The translations under genes and the position numbers were made by a program. A stretch of DNA of 64,000 nucleotides from Cepaea nemoralis (taxonomy: Eukaryota; Mollusca; Gastropoda; Stylommatophora; Helicidae): assembly GCA_014155875.1 (NCBI GenBank), contig JACEFZ010022425.1, positions 422,501 through 486,500 on the forward strand, read 5' to 3'. The first letter of the stretch is position 1; each line of letters begins with the position of its first letter. Under the pieces are notes generated by a model. The model saw only the letters and a list, made by a program, of their open reading frames with translations. It had not been told where the DNA came from and did no database searches. This document shows positions 1 to 10,021 of this stretch, in pieces.

Positions 1-1492
1 AAGAGGGAGGTGGAGGAATGTGAAGGGAGGAGGAGGTAGAGGGAGGAGGAGGAGGGAGGAGGAGAAGGGAGGAGGAGGGATGAGAAGGAGGGAGGAGGAG
101 GAAGAGGGAGGAGGAGGAATGTGAAGGGAGGAGGAGGGAGGAGGTAGAGGGAGGAGGAGGAGGAGGAGGAGGAGTGAGGAGGAGGAGAGGGAGGAGGAGG
201 AAGGAGGAGGGGGAGGAGGGAGGAGGAGGGAGGAAGAAGGAGGAGGAGGGAGAAGGAGAGATGAGGAGGAGGAGGGAGGAGGAGGAAGAGGGAGGAGGAG
301 GAATGTGAAGGGAGGAGGAGGGATAGGGAGGAGGGGAAGAGGAAGAGGGTAGGAGGAAGAGTGGAGAGGAGGAGGGAGGATGTAGAGGGAGGAGGAGGAG
401 GGAGGAAAAGGGAGGAGGGAGGAGGAGAGAGGAGGAGGAGGGAGGAGGTAGGAGGAGGAGGAAGAGGGAGGAGGAGGGAGGAGAAGGAAGGAGGAGGAAG
501 AAGGAGGAGGAAGAGGGAGGAGGAGGATGGAGGAGGGAGAGGGAGGAAGAGGGAGGAGGAGGAAGGAGGAGGAAGAGGGAGGAGGAGGAAGAGGGAGGAG
601 GAGGATGGAGGAGGGAGAGGGAGGAGGGGAAGAGGAAGAGGGTAGGAGGAGGAGGGGAGAGGAGGAGAAGAAGGGAGAAGGAGGGAGGAGGAGAAGGAGG
701 AGGAGGAGGGAGGAGGAGGGGATAGGAGGAGGGAGGAGGCAGAGGGAGAAGAAGGAAGGAGGAGGAGGAAGGAGGGAGAGGAAGGAGGGAGAATGAGGAG
801 GGGAGGAAGGAAAGGGAGGTGGAAGAGGAGGAGGAGGGAGGAGGAAAGAGGTAGGGGGAGGAGGAGGTAGAGGGAGGAGGAGGAGGAAGGAAAGGGAGGA
901 GGAAGAGGAGGAGAAGGGAGGAGGAGGGTGGAGGGAGGAGGAGGAGGTAGAGGGAGGAGGAGGGAGGAGGTAGGAGGAGGAGGAAGAGGGAAGAGGGAGA
1001 AGAAGGGAGAAGGAGGAGTGAGGATGATGAGGGAGAAGGAGGCAGGAGGGAGGAGGAAAGAGGTAGGGGGAGGAGGAGGTAGAGGGAGGAGGAGGAGGAA
1101 GGAAAGGGAGGAGGAAGAGGAGGAGAAGGGAGGAGGAGGGTGGAGGGAGGAGGAGGAGGTAGAGGGAGGAGGAGGGAGGAGGTAGGAGGAGGAGGAAGAG
1201 GGAAGAGGGAGAAGAAGGGAGAAGGAGGAGTGAGGATGATGAGGGAGAAGGAGGCAGGAGGAGGAGGAGGGAGGCAGGAGGGAGAGGGAGGAGGAGGGAA
1301 GATGATGGAGGAGGGGGAGGAGGCGGAGGGAGTAGGAGGGAGGAGGATGGAGGAGGAGGGGAGAGGAAGAGGGAGAAGGAAGAGGGAGAAGGAGGAGGGA
1401 GTCGGGAGAGGGATGAGAGGGAGGAGGAAGAGGAGGAGGGTGGCGGGAGGAGGTAGAGGGAGGAGGAGGGAGGAGAAGAGAGGAGGAGAGAG
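1..1492. repeat. GGA-rich polypurine tract
   Basis: Essentially every base on the plus strand is A or G, in irregular GGA, GGGA and GAA arrays. Several open frames translate to Glu/Gly/Arg/Lys only and have no protein character. The same tract appears as CCT-rich pyrimidine on the plus strand at 40212-43112 and 48724-51648, where the element is in the other orientation. Confidence 0.95.
838..1262. repeat. tandem duplication of about 212 bp inside the purine tract
   Basis: The block beginning GAGGAAAGAGGTAGGGGG near 839 recurs almost unchanged near 1052. It carries the rare non-GGA landmarks GTGAGGATGATGAGGG and GAGGCAGGAGG in both copies, at an offset of about 212 bp. This shows that the tract grows by larger-unit duplication as well as by triplet slippage. 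Confidence 0.8.
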
Positions 1493-1589
1493 TTCGCCAT
1501 TCCGAATTCATACTCGTCTAGTTCTTCCCTTCTACACGACTGTAGATAACTTCCTTACACATAAAAAGATGAATTGTTATTGATATTGC

Positions 1590-1702
1590 CGTGGCATGGA
1601 GGAATATCAGCAGCAGAGTTGATCCAAAAAACCAAAGACTGAGATCTACGGAGAGCCATGAACGCCTACGCCAGCCGGCACGGCACTTGATGATGATGAT
1701 TG
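1590..1702 (+). mobile_element. LINE-Y 3' terminal fragment embedded in the Helitron-like element
   Basis: Read on the plus strand, this codes the LINE-Y carboxyl end: a WHGG..AELIQKT start, an in-frame stop, then AMNAYASRHGT and a stop followed by (GAT)n. The same ending occurs in independent LINE-Y relics at 28380-28481 and 31090-31200. It occupies the same position in all three Helitron-like copies, so it was acquired before they spread. Confidence 0.7.
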
Positions 1703-2010
1703 CCGTGTGACGATTCTGTGTAGTCACGTCATTTTCTTCCCTTTCCCTAGCGTTTTGGTTCGGGGATTCTTTCATCATCATCATCATATATTTACGTACG
1801 TATTTTGGGAGGGGGAGGAGGGAGGAGGAGGAAGAAGAAAAAAAAACTATGACAGTTGACAGCTCTGGAATGAAAGGAAGGCGTGTAGAAAATTTCATCT
1901 CAATCAGATGGGCCGTTCGCGAACAAATAAAGGACATACATATATACATATATACATATATACATACATATTTACATACATATTTACATACATACACTTT
2001 GTTTTATAAA

Positions 2011-2515
2011 TATAGATACAGACGTCTATTGGTAGCTAGTGTTGGAGGAGTTCATTACTGTGCTTTAAATGTGCTTTTATCAATTTTGATAAAGCAATTA
2101 TTGATAGGGGCCTAAGTATATTATTCCTTAGCCTTATTTTGCATAATTTTCTAATATTTATGTAAATACATTTTCGTTTTTAAAAATGTAATTATGAATA
2201 ATCGGAAAATGATACCTTAGCATACCCACTTATATTGATTATATTATTTATTCATTTTTCATTTACAGCTTTTCACATACTTTACAGCTTTTCACAATCC
2301 CGAAACAACCAACTAAATCAATATCAATATGTGTGTAAGTCACGTCTGGTAATGTTTGTATTGAAATGTGAGAGTTAATAATAGGTGGATATGAGACCAT
2401 TTGTTTCACATTGCTATGTTTTAACTCAAGCGTAGTCCATCACATTCTACTGCATCTAGTGCGCTGGACTGACTTTGTGTACGAATTAGTCTTTCCCTAT
2501 TACTAGTGTCCCTCA
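2011..2515. other. AT-rich stretch, no gene seen
   Basis: AT-rich sequence with a short direct repeat (TTTACAGCTTTTCACA twice near 2265-2300). I see no ORF with protein character and no relation to other repeats in the window. Confidence 0.5.
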
Positions 2516-2519
2516 CCAT

Positions 2520-2695
2520 CATGTGAACCCACTCCGACTTCAGAGGTACTTGTAACTTATGTCCACAAGTCGAAAATGAGAAATCAACATTTTAGTCCAA
2601 CTAAGCGATGTAGGGATTGAAACCGCTACATCGGCATCAGCACACCGGATGTGTTAGATCGACCGTTCTTATCCATTCGGCGGTGCTGACCTAAC
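2520..2695 (-). mobile_element. SINE-3 copy (tRNA-like head)
   Basis: On the minus strand the head contains a box A-like CCGCCGAATGG and a box B-like GGTTTCAATCC about 60 bases later, which is the internal pol III promoter layout of tRNA-derived SINEs. A diverged relative lies at 27880-28012 in the same orientation (shared GAGAAGTCAACATTTAAGTCC-type core and a CACTGACC end). No target duplication is recognised. Confidence 0.5.
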
Positions 2696-2699
2696 ATTG

Positions 2700-3055
2700 C
2701 CATTAAAACCAGTGAGTTTACCCGCACAGAAATGCCGTTACGACAAGGAAGTTTCCGAGCAAGAACATTGGTCTATAAATAAATAGATCTAGCACCACAT
2801 ACCCAACACCACTGAGCCGTATAAAGGGATTTATTTTTTTTAAATTTACACTGACTAAGAGTTAATATTTGCAGAAAACTTCTCGGGTCATCAAATACCG
2901 GCATTCACCTAAAAAGTGTTCCCTTCTTTATCATTGAACATCTGCTGTCTTTCTCAAGCCATACGTAATTCTAACATATCAGATGGAATTCTGAAGATTT
3001 TCCTTGGTGAAATGAATTAAGTCGACGATTCAGACTCCTTGCGATTTTTACATTA
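2700..3055. other. no gene seen
   Basis: Mixed unique-looking sequence without a supportable ORF or a repeat match inside this window. Confidence 0.4.
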
Positions 3056-3089
3056 TCGCGTTATGCCTCCGTGGTGGAGATTTCCTTGC

Positions 3090-3510
3090 TTCGTTCCCCG
3101 CATCGCATCATATCTAACGATCCAGACTTATTATGGCTTTCTCTGCATTGCTTCGTAGATCTGCTTTCTAGACTTCTAGGGGATTGCTCTGTTGCTGCAT
3201 ATCTCTGCAGATCTAGACTTCCTGGGGATTTCTTTGTTTTGATTTATAGCTCTGTGATCAGGATTTCTTGGGGATTTCTTTGTTTTGCTTCATAGCTCTG
3301 TGATCAAAATTTCTTGGGGATTTCTTTGTTTTGCTGCGTAGGCTCTGTGATCAAGGCTCCTGTCGGCGTTATCCGCATCTCGTTATACCTCAGCGATGCA
3401 GACTCTTTTGTTGCTTTCGTTGCTTTCTCTGCATTGCATCATAGCACCAATTCTTGTGGCTTTCTCTGCACCGTTTCATAGCTCTGCGATCCAGACTCAA
3501 CTGCGGCTTT
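3090..3510. repeat. degenerate minisatellite, about 46-50 bp unit
   Basis: The motif GGGGATTTCTTTGTTTTGCT followed by TCATAGCTCTGTGATCA recurs about three times almost intact at 3225-3360. More diverged units (GCTTTCTCTGCATTGC..TAGCTCTGCGATCCAGACT) lie on both sides. Confidence 0.7.
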
Positions 3511-3514
3511 CTAC

Positions 3515-3680
3515 TGAGAACACTACGCAGGAAGCCAAAGAAGGTTGATAAACCAACACAGAACTGGTGTCGTTAGCCGCTACACGCTGCGGGATTTGCT
3601 GAGGAGGGGATCCGAGCACGTATGGACTGAATGATTCGATGTGCAATGAGGATGATCTGTCGACTAACTAACTACATGTC
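3515..3680 (+). mobile_element. LINE-B 3' end fragment
   Basis: It matches the 3' ends at 9720-9862, 24190-24330 and 33640-33775: AACACTACGCAGGAAGCC, then ACCAACACAGAACTGG, ACGCTGCGGGATTT, GGGATCCGAGCAC and a GTCGACTAACTAACT tail. The encoded NQHRTG segment is the carboxyl end of the RNase H-bearing ORF also seen in LINE-A. Strongly 5'-truncated. Confidence 0.8.
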
Positions 3681-3699
3681 ATCCCTACCATCTCAAAAT

Positions 3700-4210
3700 G
3701 ACTACAGAGTCACACTGAAAAAGAAAAAAAAACCTAGCGTACTTCGACGCTCGGCCATTACACAGAGGTTTAATCGTTTTGCATAGGTCGCAGATTCGAG
3801 TCATGGTTTTATCATGGCTTCCAGTTTATATATTGTTTAGTGGGCTGCTCTACTTCTTTCCCTTAATTGGACAAGTTGCCAGGATTTCTTTTTTATGTGG
3901 ACTTCTAGTAACAAAATTTCCTCTGATCTCTGGGTAGTGAGATCGGACTGCCCATGTGTATTGTTGCGCCTTGGCAGTTGGAAATCGAAAAAGAGTATCC
4001 TAATGGCGCTGCTCGGGCAAAATTTCGAGTTAAAAATATACCCAAAGTATTTAGGGATCCACACCGGTGCTACGGAGTTCGTGAATTGAGCTGAGATTCT
4101 CCGGATTCTGGCTTGAGTTAGGAGTAGAACGGAGCATTTATGGGTTACACTAGTGTGCCGTGATATTGATACGTCGACTAACTAACTAATCTAAACTAAA
4201 CTAAACTAAA
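3700..4210 (+). mobile_element. probable retroposon with a CTAA-type tail
   Basis: The right end (about 4126-4210) reads GGAGCATTTATGGG ... GTCGACTAACTAACTAATC then CTAAACTAAA repeats, recognisably related to the LINE-B 3' end. Near 3790 there is a weak box B-like GCAGATTCGAGTCATGG. It may be a short retroposon sharing LINE-B's tail, or a diverged LINE-B/C relic. The left boundary is uncertain. Confidence 0.35.
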
Positions 4211-4344
4211 TTCTACAAGTGCAGAACAATGAAGTGTCTTGGTATTTCTTATCTTATTTCTATATTCTCAAGGGTTCCAAAATTATTGATTTGTCGGTCC
4301 TGGTATGTCAGTGAGATATATATTTCTTATCCACTTTATGTTGT

Positions 4345-4795
4345 GGATCCTAATCCTTCTGTTGTATGTAGGCATCCTAATCTGTCTGTTGTATGTACGC
4401 ATCACAATCTGTTTGTTATATGTACGCATCCAAATCCTTCTGTTGTATGTACGCACCGCGATTTGGCTGTTGCAGGTACACATCCTAATCCTTCTGTTGT
4501 GAGTACGCATCCAAATCCTCTTGGTCGCTTAAAAGTCGCTTAATAGTCGACAGGGTCGACTTCATTGCACCGGGTTTTATCCCATATGGTTCGGTCTCTT
4601 TCCTCAGGGCGGAAAGCGTCGCACAAAGCACGAGCTCCGTAGCTCTAGCGACGACCCACAGGTGTCTCCGAAACATTAAACTCGTGAACCGAAGGACGCG
4701 GCCCGGAATCGAGCCCGAGTTAAACGGCTTGACCACTTCGCCACGTAGATTCCCCACGAAATCCTCTTGGTGTATGTACGCAACCCAATCCGTCT
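4345..4795. repeat. 27-bp minisatellite interrupted by a SINE
   Basis: About six to seven units of TGTTGTATGTACGCATCC plus an AATCCTTC-like remainder lie at 4345-4525. One further unit continues at 4759-4795, directly after the SINE-2 insertion, so the array is split by that element. Confidence 0.8.
4526..4758 (-). mobile_element. SINE-2 insertion with 13-bp target duplication
   Basis: The element is flanked by AAATCCTCTTGGT at 4513-4525 and 4759-4771. Read on the minus strand, it starts with a tRNA-like head: box A TGGCGAAGTGG (a near-perfect match to TRGYNNARNGG) and box B GGCTCGATTCC about 30 bases later. The body is about 150 bp and ends in a repeated AAGCGACTTTT-type tail. Related bodies lie at 22640-22850 and 29780-29930. 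This is the clearest SINE insertion in the window. Mobilisation must depend on a LINE in trans. Confidence 0.88.
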
Positions 4796-4984
4796 GATTT
4801 CATGTATCCTCAAATTTTAATTGTCCCGATGCACTTTCTTGGCCTCGGTGTGTGATGTGATAGCGCCTTCATATGTTGTAGGAATATTGGATAAGTGGCC
4901 AATCTATCCCTCACTTTCACAGTCGACGAACCCCTTTGTTGGAACCCGCACCCGGCCCGGCACAAGACATTATCAGCAGTCACC

Positions 4985-5132
4985 AGACACGTTTTCAACG
5001 CAGGAGTTATCCCCCCGTTATTTTCGAACAGACATGTTTTCAACGCGGGAGTTATCCTCCCGTTATTTTCGAACAGACATGTTTTCAACTCGGGAGTTAT
5101 CCTCCCGTTATTTCCGAATATTTTTGGACATT
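4985..5132. repeat. 45-bp tandem repeat with an internal hairpin, 3 units
   Basis: Three successive units of ACATGTTTTCAACGCGGGAG plus TTATCCTCCCGTTATTTTCGAACAG. Each carries the inverted repeat CGGGAG-TTATC-CTCCCG. The first unit is variant (CAGGAG/CCCCCCG). Confidence 0.85.
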
Positions 5133-5149
5133 AATTCTATACAAGCCGG

Positions 5150-5372
5150 TCTCCCGGCGAAAGCATTAAGGACGTTGTTCGTAATCCCATATACTCACGT
5201 ACGAAACACAGCTGCGCGAGATTCGGAGAGTGGATCGCGCCTCGCTGGTTACTTACGGAAGTATGTGAACCAGTCGTTCAGAAAGCACAGAACGTAAAAC
5301 TTGCCAATACATTAACAGCTACTGAAAAATTCTGGCGTTGACTGCAATGTCCTGTAAGAGGATATGGAAAAA
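5150..5372 (+). mobile_element. SINE-1 copy 1
   Basis: Head CCCGGCGAAAGCATTAAGGACG then GTTCGTAATCCC and ACGTACGAAACACAGCTGC. Body GTGAACCAGTCGTTCAGAAAGC, AACGTAAAACTTGCCAA, GGCGTTGACTGCAATGTCC and GGATATGG. Aligned with five other copies in the window, it shows a degraded box A (TGGCGAAGG in the consensus) and box B (GTTCGAAACAC). Confidence 0.75.
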
Positions 5373-5395
5373 ATAAAACTTCTATACATGCCGTC

Positions 5396-5640
5396 TCCGT
5401 GGCGAAGGTTTACGGAAGTGGTTTGTAATCCCGTATACCCACGTTCAGAACACATCTGCTCGCGATTTGGCAGCAGACCGCGATGCGTTGGTTTTGTATT
5501 TATATCGCTGCCTGTCGACCAGAAAGCAATGGCAAACTACTGAACGTAAACCTTGCCAAGAGACCACAACGACAGAAATGCTGGTGTTGACTGCGATGTC
5601 CTATAAAGGATATGCAAAAAAAATTTTTAAAAAAAATTCT
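5396..5640 (+). mobile_element. SINE-1 copy 2
   Basis: Starts CCGTGGCGAAGGTTTACGG and follows the full SINE-1 pattern: GTTTGTAATCCCG, GATTTGGCAGCAGACCG, a T-rich spacer, GACCAGAAAGCAATGGCAAAC, CCTTGCCAAGAGACCAC, GTGTTGACTGCGATGTCC, GGATATGCAAAAAAAA. It lies only about 25 bp after copy 1 in the same orientation. Confidence 0.82.
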
Positions 5641-5699
5641 ATACATGAATTCCTCCACTCTTAATCTCGTGGGAATAGAGAGCGCCATATCCGGGCTCC

Positions 5700-6045
5700 T
5701 TGATTCAAGCAACGAACATGGTAGGGAAGTAACGGCAAGTAGTGTACCATTGACAACAATATCCCCCGAGTGCTGACTGATCTGTAGAAATATATGGGGT
5801 TTGAACCATATGTCTAATACGATCTAAGGCGTGGACAAAGACCATTGACATTGATAAACATATGTTTGTTTGACACGTTCCGGGAGAGCCTCCCCCGTTT
5901 GGTAGATAAGATGTAGTGTGTGATTGTCAGCTGGTCAGATTCCCAGCAGGTGATTGAGTGACCCACATAGTTATTCAAACTTGTCTTCATGTTAACCGTT
6001 GGTTTACAATTAGGATATTAGCGGCGTCTTCGTGAAGTATTTATT
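5700..6045. other. no gene seen
   Basis: Unique-looking sequence with no ORF of protein character and no repeat relation recognised. Confidence 0.4.
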
Positions 6046-6054
6046 TTCAGAGAG

Positions 6055-6079
6055 CTAGAGGGAGGGAGGGAGAGAGAAA

Positions 6080-6130
<51 letters not shown>

Positions 6131-6475
6131 AAAGAAATAATTTTAGAGGGAGAGATAGCAAGAGATAGAGAGTAGACGAAGAGAGAGGGCGAAAGAGTGA
6201 GAGAAAGAGTGACAGAGAGAGACTGAGAGGAATAGTGGATGAAAGTGAGTGAATGAATGACTGAGCGAATGAGTGAGTGAGTGAGTGAGTGAGTGAGTGA
6301 GTGAGTGAGTGAGAGAGTGAGTGAGTGAGTGAGTGAGTGAGTGAGTGAGTGAGTGTGAAAGATACTACGAATAAAAGAGATAGTTAGTTGGAGTGACTGA
6401 GTAAAACTGACTGAGAGAGAAAGAGTGTGAGAGAGGCAGAGACAGTCAGAGAGTGAGAGAGGGAGAGATAACCTG
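6055..6475. repeat. GA / GAGT simple-sequence block
   Basis: A (GA)n run at about 6088-6126, a GA-rich interval, then an almost perfect (GAGT)n run at about 6262-6352, followed by more GAGA-rich sequence. Confidence 0.95.
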
Positions 6476-6479
6476 CATT

Positions 6480-6830
6480 GGTTCGGAAATATCAGTTCAG
6501 GAAGGTGTCGTTTTTGACTTTTATTTAAAGAAGAGGCTGTGTTTAACCAATGCGAAAGTGAACACAGGATCTTAGTGCAGCCTGGTCCCGATCATCCATG
6601 AGGCAAGGGAACTTGTGAAAGATCGAGGGTCTTTTCTGTAGGATTGGGGAGTTCGATGTGATGTGTGCCAAAGGACTTGCTACCAGTTGTAGAGCTGTGG
6701 GAACGATTAGTAGTATGATTATTCTCTGGCTGTTATACGAGGGGACGGAGCACATATGGGAATGTCCTGAGTGCAGTGATGTCTGTTCTTAACTCAGCTC
6801 AACTAGCCTCAACTGTTGATGATTAATTCC
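6480..6830 (+). mobile_element. LINE-C 3' end fragment
   Basis: Near 6740-6795 the plus strand codes GTEHIWECPECSDV, the carboxyl terminus shared with LINE-C relics at 11540-11590 and on the minus strand at 21945-21990. It is followed by the CTTAACTCAGCTCAACTAGCCTCAAC-type tail. The upstream part is badly decayed. LINE-C is an RNase H-bearing relative of LINE-A and LINE-B. Confidence 0.65.
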
Positions 6831-7300
6831 TGAACTGATCTTCTTGTTCTTCTAATCTGTGCTTTGAGGCGTTGGTGATCATGTGTGTCCACAACTTTTT
6901 GTGGTATGTTCTGTCAATAACAAATGATAATGTCACAATGTTCTTTATAATAACTGAGTGACATGGTCGTTGTCTAGGTTTCAATGTTCCTTGTATGTCA
7001 CTATGGAGTGTAAGTAGAGCTAGCCACCTGTCTCACAATGCAACTCACCCCAGTAGTACACATCCATCAGTCAGTGAGCAAGATTGATTTGGCGCACATA
7101 ATCCTTTAATACAGAAAGAACACGGACAAACGGAAACATAACTCTATATCCAGAAACAATATAATCCATAGAATATCCATATCCTCCTCACAACTTAACA
7201 CGCACACATCACTGCCTTTTCAAGGCCTGCTTAATCTCAAATTCACAGGACAGTTATCCAGCTCCTATCCACGGCTGGACCTCACACAACAAACCCACAC
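6831..7300. other. no gene seen
   Basis: No supportable ORF or repeat match inside this window. Confidence 0.4.
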
Positions 7301-7304
7301 ACTG

Positions 7305-7440
7305 GGTCTAGCCTCCAATAACTATCCAACCCACTTTGGGTTCAGGCCTCCATTAACTATCCAACCCACTTTGGGTCAGGCCTCCATTAACTATCCAACC
7401 TACTTTGGGTTCAGGCCTCCACTATCTATCCCACTGGATT
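7305..7440. repeat. ~38-bp tandem repeat, about 4 units
   Basis: The unit GGCCTCCATTAACTATCC plus AACCCACTTTGGGTTCA is repeated with small changes. The segment AACCCACTTTGGGTT is itself an imperfect palindrome. Confidence 0.8.
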
Positions 7441-8175
7441 TTAGGCCTGCATTCACAACTCGGAGAACAACACAACACCGGACGGAGCTGTCTTTCTAAC
7501 CCCGCTCCTATCCTTCGACTCCCGACCAGTTCGGAGTCAAAACCTCCACTCCCTACCCGATCCGACCCGCAGTCGTTCTCAGCTCCAACTCACCTCCCAG
7601 TCTCCTGACTTCACACACAACTCAACTGACTCTCACCCCATCCACCCTGGGGGGTCTGTACCCACCCTCACCATTATTTCTCAGGGTTGGTTGTTTTTCT
7701 CGTAGCCAGGTCACTCACCTCACTGTCTCCAACTTTCGTCTATTCTTTCTCATGCCTGGTCACTAGTTTATATACTAGCCCGGTCATTCTCCTTAATGTC
7801 AGTGAACCCAGGCATGTGTCAGATATTGATGTTCCTCTATGCCATAATGTCCAATTTTCCAGCATCTTCTCTCTCAGTTCCCCCTTCCCCACCCCCACCC
7901 GAACCCCTCTCCTTCCATTCAACTGTCCTGTTGTGATGACATATTTCGGATGACCTATAACATTCCAAACGAATATGGACTGTCTTCTTGTGATAGGACT
8001 ATCCAGCTATCTTTGTGAGTTGACCACTTTCAAGACAGCCTCATTACCTTTTCTATCTGCCCAGGGTGTTCTCATCATTCCTATATAAAATCATATCTAC
8101 CCAGTTGCCACAGCATTTTTCACTTGTCTGCTAATATTGAACGCCTTTGACGCCGTTCACGTTGAACACAATGTG
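7441..8175. other. pyrimidine-rich stretch, no gene seen
   Basis: C/T-rich sequence with Ser/Pro/Leu-rich open frames that lack family features. No repeat relation found inside the window. Confidence 0.4.
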
Positions 8176-8179
8176 TACA

Positions 8180-8345
8180 GACATGATTTGCAAGACATTC
8201 GAAAAGAAGGCAGTCTGCCATTGCATTCCGTCTTTGCAGTGACCAAAGTGGCTGGTGAACGTAGCCATGTCTCTGTAAAAAATCCACCGAATACAGTCTT
8301 CAAACTTACAACCATAACCAACAACTATCGGTCTGTTTCTAGTAT
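8180..8345 (+). repeat. dispersed repeat R2, copy 1
   Basis: Aligns with 31975-32160: GAAGGCAGTCTGCCATTGC, CTTTGCAGTGACC, GTGGCTGGTGAACG, GCCATGTCTC and a well conserved ACCATAACCAACAACTATC end. No coding capacity is seen. A short retroposon is plausible but unproven. Confidence 0.5.
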
Positions 8346-8574
8346 GTTAACATAGGGCTGGTGGTCTCTTTGAGATCCTCTTTCCCTGATTCAAAGGAGC
8401 AGACTTGAGCGAATATATAAAGTGTGAAACAAGGGCCAAAAGACATCTGGAATAAGGCGCTCAAACACGAAGACATGGTTTTCAAAGACTGTTTCAACTT
8501 CAACCATGACCTAATTAGTGGCCTTTTGTTAAAGGGAATCATAGACCAGCCCTTTATGAAACAAGCGTGAAATA

Positions 8575-8665
8575 TCATCATTATCATGTGCCATGCTGAT
8601 GGGCATGGGCTGTCAAGTTTCTCCATCTCACAGGATCACCAGAGTCGTGGACCATATGGCGAGAA
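8575..8665 (-). mobile_element. LINE-Y 3' terminal fragment
   Basis: The minus strand codes VHDSGDPVRW and then a HQHGT-stop ending, followed by a TGATAATGATGAT tail. This matches the carboxyl ends of the LINE-Y relics at 28410-28481 and 31095-31175. Confidence 0.7.
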
Positions 8666-8742
8666 ATATATGTGCGATTAAAACATGTCATTGTAGCTAA
8701 CATTCTGGAAGTTTCCAGAATAAACCCCAAGACCAACAGTAG

Positions 8743-8743
<1 letters not shown>

Positions 8744-8837
<94 letters not shown>
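8744..8837. repeat. (TA)n microsatellite
   Basis: An uninterrupted run of about 45 TA units. Confidence 0.98.
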
Positions 8838-8839
<2 letters not shown>

Positions 8840-9029
8840 TTGGGTGTGGGGGAGGAGGGGAGTGATTATCTGTCAGTTTTGCTTGGAGACTACGAGATTA
8901 TCCAGATTCACACCTAGTCACCTACACATGTGTTGGTAGAGTTTTTGTTCATGTTTATGATTGTACTGGCGCTTATGTACAGGTATTCAATGAATCCTTG
9001 TTGACAGTGAAGACGAATAGGAAGACATT

Positions 9030-9862
9030 AAGTACATGCCTTTCACACGTACAGTTATGTTGATATCTGTCATTATTGCTATCATTATTATCTTTATCAA
9101 ACATGAAAATCCGGATGCTGTAGAGGCGGAAGTGCAGGCTTTGATCTTCGAGAATTCTTTAGAGGGTGATGCTGTCATTTACATTGATGAGTCGGTCGTT
9201 CGACGATTGAGAAGTTCACTGGCCTTTACGACACAGGCCGGATGGGGCATTGTGAAAGAAGATTCTGGTGCTTTTGCGCTGACCACAAGTAGTCTATGGA
9301 AGTCATGGCATTAAGTAAAGCAATAACTTCGCTCGAGACACATACCTTCACCTGGGCATGTTTCCTTAGAGACTCAATGAGTATGCTCAGGAAGATAGAG
9401 ATGGATAGGGTTGGAATACGATGGTTGTTGTCTCTAGAGCGGTCACGGCTGGCAAAGATTAGTTTCATTTTCCTGCCAGGGCATGCTGCGCGTGTACAAG
9501 GAAATGAGCGGGCTGACAGGCTTGCAGATATGGCTACCGGGAGGAAGAGGTGGGGAGGGGGGGGGGGGCGAACGAGCCATGGTCCAAATTGATATACTGA
9601 ATGTTATACCAGAAGTACGTCGTATGCGAGAACCAAACGATGCCTGCGAATCTACAACCATGGTCAAACTACGAGAACAGCAAGTTAAAAGAGATGTGGC
9701 CAAACAAGAACACTATGCAGGAAGCCAAAATAGATGAATAAACCAACACAGAACTTATGTCGTTAGCCGCTACACGCTGCGGGATATACTAAAGAGGGGA
9801 TCCGAGCACTGGACTGAATGGTTCGATGTGCAATGAGGAGGATCTTTCGACTAACTAACTTA
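9030..9862 (+). mobile_element. LINE-B relic: broken RNase H domain and 3' end
   Basis: Frame fragments read NPDAVEAEVQAL, IYIDESVV (the RNase H YTDGS site degraded), TTSSLW, DSMSML and PGHAARVQGNERADRLA, so RNase H landmarks appear in the right order but in several frames with stops. It ends with GSQNR, INQHRT, GSEH and a short GACTAACTAACT tail. A G-rich run near 9553-9568 adds a frameshift. The element is 5'-truncated and cannot encode an enzyme. Confidence 0.8.
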
Positions 9863-10021
9863 TCATTATCGTATAACGGAACGCAGAGACTAACCGGCAT
9901 TAAATGGAAGCAGTAGTGATGCCGACTGCGACGTTCGCCTGTCACACGATCACTACACAACACACATCTAGTAAATTAAGAAGCGGACAAGTAGTAGTTA
10001 CAATCAGTGAACAACTGACAA

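Larger units (their letters stand above)
1..2010 (-). mobile_element. Helitron-like (HINE-type) element, copy 1, truncated by window start
   Basis: The non-repetitive part (about 1496-2010) is the reverse complement of the 5' regions of two other copies at 39691-40211 and 48208-48723, including the GCGTTCGCGAACGG-type segment and the stretch reading ATTTTCTACACGCC on the element strand. The element therefore runs right to left. Its 5' end lies near 2000-2010, where a run of ATGTATGT/ATATAC repeats replaces the compact start seen in the other copies. The large GGA tract follows, and the 3' end lies outside the window. Helitron/Helentron assignment rests on the 3' ends of the other copies (CAGCTAGT) and is an inference. 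No transposase is encoded, so it is non-autonomous. Confidence 0.65.

Noticed and set aside
361..1583. Several open frames coding Glu/Gly/Arg-rich proteins
   Set aside because: Pure purine-triplet sequence stays open in some frames by composition. There is no codon or domain structure, and equivalent frames occur on the opposite strand of the other tracts.
3741..3815. tRNA-like SINE head
   Set aside because: Only a weak box B (GATTCGAGTCA) and a poor box A. Not enough to call a separate SINE.
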